Shown here piece after piece: positions 33,876 to 44,600 of a DNA stretch of 64,000 bases. The notes beneath the pieces are model-generated. The model was not told the DNA's origin and ran no database searches. It was given only the letters and a program-made list of their open reading frames with translations. A program made the position numbers and the translations under genes. Location of the stretch: contig CM069456.1 in assembly GCA_035610835.1 (NCBI GenBank), positions 32,719,359 through 32,783,358 on the forward strand, in the 5' to 3' direction. How positions within the stretch are numbered: the stretch's first letter is position 1; each line of letters opens with the position of its first letter. The stretch comes from Ophiura sarsii. Lineage: Eukaryota; Echinodermata; Ophiuroidea; Amphilepidida; Ophiuridae.

Positions 33876-34144
33876 CTAAGGCAATGCAATAAATATGCCC
33901 AAGTCACAGGCAATAATCCTTTTGATTTGGTAGCACGATTTAGAGTTGAATATTTACCTAGGAGCTTAAACCATAGGTGCCTCCCATTGAGGCAAAAATC
34001 TCAATTTGTTAAAAAAAAAAGACTTGGGCAGGCAATTAATTTATGAAGCTGACGCCATATAAGGTCAGTCAGGCCCATAGAACAGAATGGGTTTTTTGCC
34101 TATTGGAAACAAGCCTGGTTATATAGCACCTGCTCACCTGCCTA

Positions 34145-34793
34145 TACCGGGTGGTTCAAAAAAAAGTTGACCCAAGTTCAAAATCATTTTTCAACCACAT
34201 TAATAGTTTCAGAGAATTTGCGTTTACTTGGTCTTGATCAGCAGTAAGTTTTGAGAATATCCTGAATAAATGGGGCGTTTAGCTTGTTTGGTTCTTCAGA
34301 TATGGTTCATTACAGAAAGCATGCACAAAACTGACTTGTCCATGGGAGCGTCATTTGGTTTTTGTCTTCAACAAAACAGCATGCTCTACATTCAGAATTG
34401 AAAAGCCCGCCCAGACAAAGTATCCCAATCTCTATGCCTATGTGCCATTCACATTCAACAAAGAAACGTAGGTACGTATGCAGGTATATCATGCACCAGA
34501 CGGATGTTTCAGATGTCTCCTTTTTTCTTTTTCTCCTTTTTTCACAATTTGTGACCAATCGTGTGCAAGTCCACTTTGTGCATTCTTTCTCTACTAAAGG
34601 ATGCTCCCGTGAACAAGGTAGTTTTGTGCATGCTCTCTATAATGAACCATATCTGAAGAACCAACCAAGCTAAATTTACCATTTGTTCAGGATAATTTCA
34701 AACTTACTGCTGAACACAAATTCTCTGAAACTATAAAATGTAGTTGAAAAGTTACCTTGAACTTGGGTCAACTTTTTTTTGAACCACCCGGTA
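34145..34793. mobile_element. MITE with TACCGGGTGGTTC ends, copy 1
   Basis: TACCGGGTGGTTCAAAAAAA-AGTTGACCCAAG and its complement lie at the two ends, flanked by TA. Its interior also pairs (ACTGACTTGTCC... / ...TTTCTCTACTAAAGGATGC differ, but GGTTCTTCAGATATGGTTCA and its complement are clear). The second copy is at 51870-52531. Confidence 0.8.
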
Positions 34794-36714
34794 TAGCTGG
34801 TAACTTTTGTGGTGGGTGGATGACGATACTAATAAAGTACCCACCCAACTGGCTGGTAAAATATTTCAAACTCGGGCTGGTGGAATTTCTTGTCGGGCAG
34901 GTATTTTTTGTGAGTTACCTGATTGGAAAGAGTTGCCAATATCCATATAGATGACCATAACTATTTATTACTGATGATGTCCCCCTGTTATCCAATATCT
35001 TGCGCCGCATTCTCGAACTAAACAAGGTTTTAGCTTAAAACCGTGTCCAACTAAACTTGTGTCTAAATTAAACGAGAGTTAATCTTTTAAACGATATCGT
35101 CTCCACAGTGGCCGTGCGTTACCTGTATACGGTTACTTTAGTATTCAATTTATTGTGGCCTAATGAGTTACAATAGATATCGACAGAATTCATCAAATGC
35201 ACTATATTTTAAGACTACACAATCTGCACGCCAGCAGTCTGCACCGAGCATGGTTGAGTAATCATTCAAGGCGTACAATTGGTGCACAAGTTTATTTAAA
35301 CTTCCCCCCATACCCATGTTTAAAGTTATATGACACTTTTCAGTGAGTTCAGTGTTAAACAAATGTTTGCGAATTGTGTTTTGTTTTAACGATGTGTTTC
35401 AAGTCAAAGTTAAACATGTGTTTAGCTTAAAACCATGTTAAGATACGTACAAGAATACAGCCCAGTGTGTTTCAATTTACAACAAATTCAAGACACACAC
35501 AAAAAGCAATAAAACAAACCAAGTTTTTCTTTTCTTTTTTCAATCTTTTTTTATTCTTCATTTGTAAACCAAACATCTACAAAAAAGCACCACTGCTAAG
35601 ATATACACACTAACTTATTTCTATTGTCTTAATTCAGACTTGAGGAAAAAATTCACTTAGAGGAATTGTTGCTGTGGTTTCAAATGAGCTTTTTTACTCT
35701 CTTTCTCTATTTAGCAGGCTTTCTCCGCTATACATACTACGACACAATACAGACATATTATCAGTCTTGCAATATTTTACTGTACATAAAAATACCTTCT
35801 TTTTATTCACTTGGTCACAATTTTTTAAGGATTGATTTTTCCTAAATACATAAACTTGCCCACCGATAACTGGTTGCTTACAATGTCTGCGATTGGTCGC
35901 TTGCGTGATATTGTTGTCAATAGTAGCCAGTCACAATACAGCTACCACTGCAAATCAGTGTGTCCATGGGCATGCAGTCAGTTACACATTTTCTAACTGG
36001 TACGGCAACAGTTCAATCTACCAATAGTTTTCCTGGCTTAAAATTGCCAGTAATTCAAATTCAAAAGTTATTTTGGTTTTTGGGTGATGCTGTACATCAA
36101 ATACGCTACATTCAATCCATACATCTACCTTTTTGGCTTCTTCAGTTTTTGTAATGTTTGTCCGACATATGTTTTCAAAAATTGACAGCAACATTATTTT
36201 GCTCTCCAAATTAAACAAACACAGCTCAAGAAAAAAACACATTTAGGGACCGGTCAAACAAATCAGGAAGAAGAAAAATATTCTGCAAATTACAAGGAAA
36301 AAAAGAGGCATTAATTTGTTTAAGAGACAAAATAAAAACCAAATTCACATTTGATTTGTTATCCTGCTACTCCAAACAAATCATTACATTTGTTATCCCT
36401 TTCCCCCTCCCCCAATTTCCATTTTACACAGTAGAAAAATAAAACAAAGCACATTTTTTTTCAAGAACACAGACAACTTTCTATGGTATCAACAATAACT
36501 TGATGAGTTGAATCGAATACATTTAAGCTGTTTCACTACTAAAGGACAAAAACAATGATACAAATTTTGTTTGGTTGGGAGTTTTTCTCGAAATCTTCCG
36601 AGTGAGCTTATCCACATTTTTCACTAGACTAGTTCAGTCCTACCTGGCCTATACATACAATAATTTACATCTTCAAGGAGACATTTGTTGATATCAATTC
36701 AAAATAACATAATA

Positions 36715-36880
36715 TAACCCCAACCCTGCCAAATACCACGACCCAGCCCGTTTCTAAAACTCTGCGTGGAAGTTTTTCGATGAAATAATGGACCCAGCCT
36801 ATATACTTGGCACGATATACTAAGCCAAGTAGCCTTGACACTCGTGGCGGGCTGTGGAATTCTGTACCCCGAGTATATAG
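36715..36880 (+). repeat. Diverged relative of the 17.9-18.8 kb tandem unit
   Basis: It shares the order AACCC(C/T)AAC-CTGCCA, ATACCACGAC, GCGTGGAAGTTTTTCG(C/A)TGAAA and ATGGACCCA, then a different hairpin (ACTTGGC... / GCCAAGT). The tRNA-like tail of the tandem units is not evident here. Confidence 0.65.
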
Positions 36881-37281
36881 CCAACTGCCAATTTGTTGAG
36901 CATTGATATCAACAAATGTCCCCTTAAATACAATGAATAACACCTTTTCGTTCTCCTTTGTGCACACGATACATGGCCGTCGTACAGCTCTTATCCAAGC
37001 CCCAAAATTGTTTGGTTGACTCCACCGCCTTGCTGATTATGGAAAATGGGAACAAGTTGTACTTTTTTCAAACAGTTTGACTGTAAAATTTAATACACAG
37101 TGTACTATTATTGAACAGCGTTTAATACTTTTCAAAAACCAACAAAAGTGACAAATGTTGTTGGTTGCGGAGAATATCCAAAGTTTTAATTTTGGGGGCT
37201 ATGGGCACATATTATATACACTACATCAGAATATACTCCAGAATACCCAACACACCACGATGATGCCAACAATATTGTAAA

Positions 37282-37537
37282 TATGTGATGCGATCAAGAG
37301 GAATGAGTCGGATGTCGACCCTGGTCGAAAATGAGTTTTTAATACAGTTTTATAGAAGACACCTAGAGCTTTCAGAAACTGAAAACCCCATGTTGATACG
37401 ACGTTTTGTTCCAAAGTTATGTCAAATTGTATACATGAATTTCCATCAAAACTTATGTAAGCCGCCATTTTGAATTGGCCATATCTCAATTTGGGATTCC
37501 CCGACATCTGACTCATTCCTCTTGATCGCGTCACATA
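37282..37537. mobile_element. MITE, TATGTGATGCGATC-type, copy C (short form)
   Basis: The ends TATGTGATGCGATCAAGAGG and CCTCTTGATCGCGTCACATA are inverted and continue into AATGAGTCGGATGTCG. The termini resemble copies A and B but the interior differs, so it is a sibling subfamily. Confidence 0.7.
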
Positions 37538-38059
37538 TGTGCTGTGTATTCCGGAGTTATACCCTACCAATCTTCAGTTATGTACCTCGGTATAGTCCTC
37601 CATCGGGAAGATCCATTCTATTACACACAAGACTGTACACTGGTATAATACATTAACAGCATTTACAAAACCATATTGCAAAGATCCATTTTAATGTCTA
37701 CATTTTACACAAAATATACCGCACGGACCACTTTACAGTCACATGCTTCCATCAGACTCGGGGGACTTAGGGGGACTTATCTACTAGAGAGGGGATCCTT
37801 CTTTTTCTCAAGAGCTGTAGCTGTTCTTCTATATATGCCCTCACAGATATAAGTAAAGAAAAAAGCTGAATGAAAATTCTTACAGAATGTTTTGTGCCAA
37901 TCTATAAGTCTCGTCAGTGTGGCATCCCCTCAACCCAAGAAAAAAATATTTCAATATGAAAATATTCAAAAATTTATTTGGTTAAAATGGGAAAATTGCA
38001 TTTGGGGTTCTGATAGTGTTCAAACCATATTCCTACTCCTTGCATTAAGCATATGTTGA

Positions 38060-38102
38060 CCAGGAGCTACTTTGTCACTTTTGTGACAAAAGTAGCTCCT
38101 GG
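38060..38102. repeat. Compact hairpin CCAGGAGCTAC...GTAGCTCCTGG
   Basis: About 20 bp on each side pair with one indel around a 3-base loop. The AGGAGCT motif is repeated in the following 100 bp. Confidence 0.7.
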
Positions 38103-39400
38103 TCCAATAGAAACACCAGGAGCTTTTAAAACTTGGCAACCAGAGGTAAAAAAACCTCCCAGATCCTGCCTAATTCAAGGCTAGCTCCTGCTTAATTTGA
38201 GGCTTGCTCCTACTAATCCCTGCAACATCTGTTAGGGCACCTCTAATCTTAGTAATAGCTGACCGATCTGAACTCTTTCAAAAATGGTCTTTTCTACTCT
38301 TATAAGGACAAGGAATCATCATCATTTCTGCTGAGCACTCTTAGTATATCAATCTGCGCAGTAAGTGTGCATAATAAGCCAGTGGCACTTCCAGGCAATG
38401 TAATTTAAATTTGGCTTGGTACTAATGCTATTCGGCTTAAAGCCACTACATAGTTCTTTTCATTTAATGTTGAATTAGATATTTTAAAAATAAATAAATT
38501 TGCAAAAAAAATACATGCTGGGGGAAAATGTGAATTTTTCTGAAATTTGATGTGCAAGAAGAAAGTTGTGCTTAACAGTACTAGTTAACTTATTTTGTTA
38601 GTCCAGAAAATAACAGCAATGATTTAATAGGCATATTTTGCAGTTAGACATACATTGCTAGCCCTAATTTGTTTAGTTCTGATCCATAGCTACTAATTTA
38701 AGCTATAATCAAAGCGCTACTTAACTAAAACACACAGGCACGTTTAGAAGAACATTATAATATCTGGAAGAATAGACTTGATCTATGGAATGTGTATAAA
38801 AAAAACAAGCCAAAAAAGCACCTAACTCACCCCCTTCTCTTCCCTTTCTCCTTGCCTACCCTACTACTATGCATTACCAACTACTGGTGTTGATTACCAG
38901 ACCTGCCAGCTAATTCATACTCGGCCAATTATCTATGTATTGATATCAAAAACCCACAAAAAATATCATGTTTTATGAGTGCGATGCAAGTAATCATATC
39001 TGTAGCAAAATTTTGGTCAAAACGTCCATTCTACAATAAACAAAAAAGCCGGTATAAATTATTCGCTTCAATAAATTAGATAAACTTGATAAATTATAAT
39101 AAAAAGCATATTAAACAGGCGCAGTCACGTTTTTGTATTATATCGTGCCGATAGATAGGGATATATATACGCCCCTGATTGGTACATAAATGGCGCCATG
39201 TTACACATGGGCCAGGGGGGGCATTGCACAGAATAGAATCTAGAAACACTAAGGGCAGTGTTTGCCCATTATGAATTATTATTATTAACATTATTAGTAC
39301 ACCTATGTCAACATTGCTACAGTGAGATGGAATATTATGAATAATTTACGAGTCGCTCAAGATAAACGTTTCATTTTACAATTGAAAACGATCCGCTAAT

Positions 39401-39737
39401 ATGTTCACAATCTTTTTTTCTTCTTCAGATTCATCACATTCAGCCCTTTTATGGCAAAAGAATGTATCTTATATGTACTTTCCTAATGAAATACTTCCTT
39501 TTAACATGGATTGTGTTAACTTGGTTCAATAATCCTCACTTAGGAAAAGGTTGCAACGTGTAAAGATAATAAAAGTAATATACTGCCCTTTACCACTACA
39601 TGATTTGTGGAGAAAAAAGCTAACTTTGATCATGTTAAAAGGAAGTATACTGTTAGGAAACTACATATAAGATACATTCTTTTGCCATAAAAGGGCTGAG
39701 ATGTTCACAATTTTTTTTTGTCTTCAGATTCATCACA
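39401..39737. repeat. Palindromic element flanked by 37-bp direct repeats
   Basis: The inverted arms are CAGCCCTTTTATGGCAAAAG and its complement, extended to ACTTCCTTTTAACATG (39439-39700). On each side stands the same direct repeat (39401-39438 and 39701-39737) starting ATGTTCACAAT and ending TCTTCAGATTCATCACA. Confidence 0.75.
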
Positions 39738-40244
39738 GATTGTGATGATCAACTTTTTTGTTACCAAAAAAATATATATAAAATTCTAGACCGGACATCA
39801 ACGAGCATGGACAAAGTCACACTGCTCTTCCGTTGCTGGCACAAATAACTTACACAAGCACAAAATTGGTATCAAAACTATATGGATATACATATATATA
39901 GTCTATTCGGTAAAGACGAAACACGCCTAAAGACGTTTGCGATGCAATTCAAACAGACTCAAAGGTTAAAGGTCATGTTGATCAGCTATTGTGAACAAAC
40001 TATACATTAGAAACACTCTTCTATCATTGTTTCAGGGGTTTTTTTTGTTGGAAAACATGCTTATTATTTATAACAGTGACAACATTAATGTTATTAGATA
40101 GTCAGTTGACTGATGTATGATCTTGCGGTGTATATTTGTTTCACATTTAAGATGTTGAAATTGGTGAAATATTCTTGAAATAGACATTATATAAGAATAA
40201 ATTATGATTTTGTGTTTGTTACATCCAATGATTCATTTGGGTGT

Positions 40245-40491
40245 TTAACACTTTCCACGCGGCAGGCGTCTGCAGACGACATTCAAAAACTTCTCAAAAT
40301 GTTTCAAAAATGTCAAAATTATTTAAATTCATTACCATTTTTAGAATCACAACGTCAAATGCATTGGAGTAAGTACAAACATGTCTAGTATTGGTTCAGT
40401 AATTCTTGAGATAGACTCTGAAATTTTGGAAAGGTTTCTGACAAATCTGTTTTGAATATGGTAAAACTAATAACCGCGTGGAGAGTGTTAA
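40245..40491. mobile_element. TTAA-flanked MITE, copy 4 (opposite orientation)
   Basis: TTAACACTTTCCACGCGGCA at the left and CCGCGTGGAGAGTGTTAA at the right, with TTAA at 40245-40248 and 40488-40491. Confidence 0.75.
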
Positions 40492-41486
40492 AACACATCC
40501 CAAATTTGAATAGAATTGAGCGCACCACAAATGTGTGCAATACATTAAAGCGCCTGCCTACAATTGCAAGTATTTTCTATCCTAGCCTATGCTGACTCAT
40601 CGATCTAACTACTCCATTTGGGAATGGTCAGATGTCCAAAATCCCAAGGAGACTCCCATCTTCATGCAAAACCTATCGATCATACGTCTAAACAATACTC
40701 TCACTCGAGGCGCACCGGGTTCAAATCCAGGTTGAGGAGATGAATTTTTACTTTCTCGACCACAACGAGAACGGATTAATTATACCAAAACACTCGCTCA
40801 TTAGAAGTGAACAGACACAAGACAGCCTATTCCTCAACTACTCCATTTCATAGAAATTGGTTGTCACATTGATTCGCAGCTCCGAAGGAAAAAAGATGAC
40901 AGTGTCGAAGCAATATTGTCCTCCCCTTGCTTGATTCGGACCTATAATGCCAACGGCTGATGTACGATGACCCGAGCATGGTGGTTCAAATCCTGATGCA
41001 GCTTGGCAAGCTTCCAATTTGTCTCATCAGAGTACAGTCACATTGATCATGTGGTGCATTCAATTCCATTTAGGGTACACAACATTAGAGGTCAAGTAAA
41101 GAACAAAATCCTTTTTAGTGATTACAGATTCATGTACTTATTGAATCAAAAGTAAGGCCTTGTGCTAGAGATGATGGTACATTAAATTTGGCCCTATTTG
41201 TGGAACTGAAACTGACTCAAAACACCAATCTATGTGCTCTGTAACATAATAGTCAAAAGTGGCGAGGCTTGCAATTGTTTGTGCGTATAAAGAATATCAT
41301 CTGATGTCGTACAAGTCACGCTATTAACCAAAATGACCAGATGTTCCATAAATCATCAGTGTTTGTTGCTTATGACGACAAAACAAACAGCTAGGACCAA
41401 AAATCCTTGTTTCTGTACTTGGACATCTAATGTTGCGTCTCAACAAGATAAATAATGTAATAAATAACACAGGGAATGGTCCGACG

Positions 41487-41658
41487 CTATGTGGCGACCA
41501 GGTGACCAAATTCTTTTAGCACTTCTGGCCAGCGTCTTTCAAAGAATGCACGCAAAGTGTGACCCGCTTGTCCGACCTCCGATTCGTCCTCGTTGTAAGT
41601 CTCGCAGTTGTCGAAAATCAGACGAACGTCCGTTGCAAAGTCGTCGTGTGTTCTGCAC
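41487..41658 (-). CDS. BAZ2: BAZ2 last coding exon: bromodomain, C-terminal half
   Basis: The acceptor is GGCTCACACAG (a second AG six bases later would remove two residues; the longer form matches the family spacing). Residues 946-1002 include DFATDVRLIFDNCETYNEDE, with the acetyl-lysine-contacting Asn in CETYN, then GQAGHTLRAFFERRWPEVL. It ends HLVAT and TAG. Confidence 0.95.
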
Positions 41659-44600
41659 CTGTGTGAGCCAAGAGGAAGTAATGGAGAAGATGTCACAGAT
41701 TAATATACACAATTTATGAAACTTGTAATGGTGAAAGGAATTCTGTAAAACCAGAAATGTTTGCGAGTTTAAAATTTCACGAATCAGCAATACTGGCCTA
41801 ATTCACTGCAGGAAAATTTCACGAATGCAAACTTTTAGTAACATTGTGCAACTTTGCCAAGCACTGCTACAAGGTAGATTGGAAGTATTCACAGCATAAC
41901 ATTTTCACGAGTAAGTGCTCCTCGCAAATTAAAATGCATGCAAACATTTCTGGTTTTACAGTATTCTTTTCAACAATAAATTATAATAATAATAATAATA
42001 ATATAATTTTGGCAACAATATGCAACCTACAGGCATGAGAACGAACATATTTGAAGAAAAAAAACTGTGAAAAAGGTGTGTGAAATTGGGCTAAAGAGAC
42101 CAAAAATGGCTTAAATTAATAAATTATGGAAATTTGGACAACAGGTTTAAACCTGAAAATGCTCACGCCTGAGCCTGTGCTTACAATAGCTTTTAAATTG
42201 ACCATTTTTAGGAAAGCGGTTGATTGTGTTGCTGTTAGCTTGTTTTACGCCGGTAATTAGCACTTTCTTTTAGTTGCAATTATCAAATCCAAGGGTTTCT
42301 GTGGAAAATGCCATCAAAAATAAAATTGCAAGCATCTTTTGTTTCCATCACAATTCAAATAGCTTATTTAAATTTCCCATAATTCTGTCAATTTACATCC
42401 CTGCCTCCAGTTTGTCTCCAACCTTACTCTCAAAATTTACCACTCCTTTCATTAAGAAGATTAGATTAAGGAGATTAGCAAAATGTCCTTGTTGTGTAGT
42501 TACACAATCTGGAATGCTCGAAACAAGCCCCAGTGGGACAAAGCTCTGTGTCTCAAAGTATGACCCAAGGACCTTTACGGAGTGAGCAATGGCTTCAGGT
42601 CTCCGCCATACCTCATTAAAATCTTAAATTATTTATAGTTTTGATGTTTGTAATGTTTGTCCTGTCTTCCCTGCCTGTATGGTTGGTTGGTCAGTGCTGG
42701 TTATCGTGTCCTAGGTTTTATGTTCGTTCTTTTTAATCAATTTGATCAATTGTATTGTATTCTTAATGATTGCATAAAGACAGATGAAATCTACTACTTA
42801 CGATCCATTATGGATCTTGTTCCTGAGTGTGCTGAGGTCCATGGGTTTCTTGATAATCTTACGATACGATGCGAATTGCTTGGTGTTGACTGGCATAAGG
42901 AAAGGCCAAGCCTCCTCTTCCTTGTCAAGTTCAGCCATCATTTGTCTACGGGAGTAAAAACAAATAACAAAACGGAAAATTAATGCAATAGCCAAGTCTT
43001 TCAAAGGGATAAGAGGATAAAGTGAACACCTCAAAAAAGTTCTGATTTTTTTCTTCTTTTTCAATTGACTATCTTTCATTTATTTCATTATATGTAACAC
43101 GATCATGCAAAATGAGTCACATGTCGGCAATTTTCAATTTTGATATTTGTCCATCATTTAAAAAGCAGGTGGAAATTGCTACAGTATGGTCCAAACCCCA
43201 CTAAGATCAGATTTCTAGTTTTTAAGTTACAAACAAATTACTAACTGAGAAAACAATGTAAAACACAAGAATTTGTCACTTCTTTTTACCTATAACTCAA
43301 AATCAATATTCCCGACATACGAGTCAGTCCGTTTGATCGTGTCACATATATTCAAATGCACATAAATGGAGAGGTGATGTGCTCGCTCATCTTTGACCAC
43401 ATAAATAGTGGTGAATTTGGGCATATTTTGAATGAGACCTCCCCACATTCTCAAACCCTCTTGGAATGCTGGTATGCATACAGACACACTAACCCCAAGA
43501 GAGCATGTATAGAGATTTGCGTCAAGTATGTGCCGAAAAACAAAAAAGGTAATGTTCCAAGGTAACCAAAGAGAGGACAAGTCAAGTATTTGGTGTATCT
43601 ACAAATTTACTTCAAAACACTTTATGCATATTAGAAGGGGGAAAGGGAAGGGGCAAGAATGACATCTTGAAAATACAAGTACTTAAAATTTCAAAAACAC
43701 CAAATTTCATCAGCCACTGACAATTTTACCATAAGCTGAGTAATTTGGGAGTGTTTATTTCATTAAAAAGTTATAACTTTAATGAAATGCCTAACTAAAT
43801 AACCTAACCTAACATGAGTAGAAAATTTAAAAACATGGTAATGACACATTTCTTGTGAAACATGCGACAGATTGTTAATACCAGAATCATTAGTTGAGCC
43901 TGATTACCAATAGAGCCCAAAAAAGCAAAGTTAAATAGAGCCCATACTTTCCATGCGGCTATTGGTTTTACCATACAAACCAGATTTTTCAGAAACCTTT
44001 CCCAACTTTCAAAATCTATCTCAAGGATTACTGAACCAATACTAGGTATACTTATTTCAATGCATTTCTCATGGTGATGCCAAATATGGTAATGAAATTC
44101 AATAATTTTGATATTTTTGAAACATTTTGTGAAATTTTGGAATGTCGTCTGCAGCCGCCTGCCGCATGGAAAGTTTTAAATACAAACTTACTTGCACGGT
44201 GCCATATCATCCTTGTGTTTTTTGCTACTTTTGCCCTCCCCTTTAGACGAATCCGCCGGACTGCCCGGCAGACTAGCCGGGGTGCTACACCTGGACGCCT
44301 CGGCCGCTGCCACAGCCGCAATCGCGGCAGCGGCTTCCTTTTTCTCCCTGTGCTTTGACTTGTTCTTGTGCTTCTTTTTCTTCTTCTCGGCTTTCCGCTT
44401 GACTTTAACGCAGGGCGGACATAGCCATTTACCACGAGGCATTCTGAAATGATGATAATAATAAAGATTAACACAAATAGATTACCAAAGTGGTTAGTAG
44501 TTTTGTTTTGAATGCGTTTAATTTGTTTGTAATGGATAATCGTCCGATAGTCACAAAGCAAGAAAACTGAGATATCTGAATGGCAAGTAGCTTCCTCACC

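Larger units (their letters stand above)
34796..41486. other. Gene-poor stretch, possibly including the BAZ2 3' UTR
   Basis: No coding exon was recognised between the MITE and the BAZ2 stop. Some of this must be BAZ2 3' UTR (minus strand), but the poly(A) site cannot be fixed; candidate AATAAA signals on the minus strand include those near 35807-35814 and 35548-35554. A decayed element with GTTTTAGCTTAAAAC motifs lies at about 35010-35450. Confidence 0.45.

Noticed and set aside
42274..42585. 103-codon plus-strand ORF antisense to BAZ2
   Set aside because: It lies wholly in an intron and has no similarity or splice evidence.
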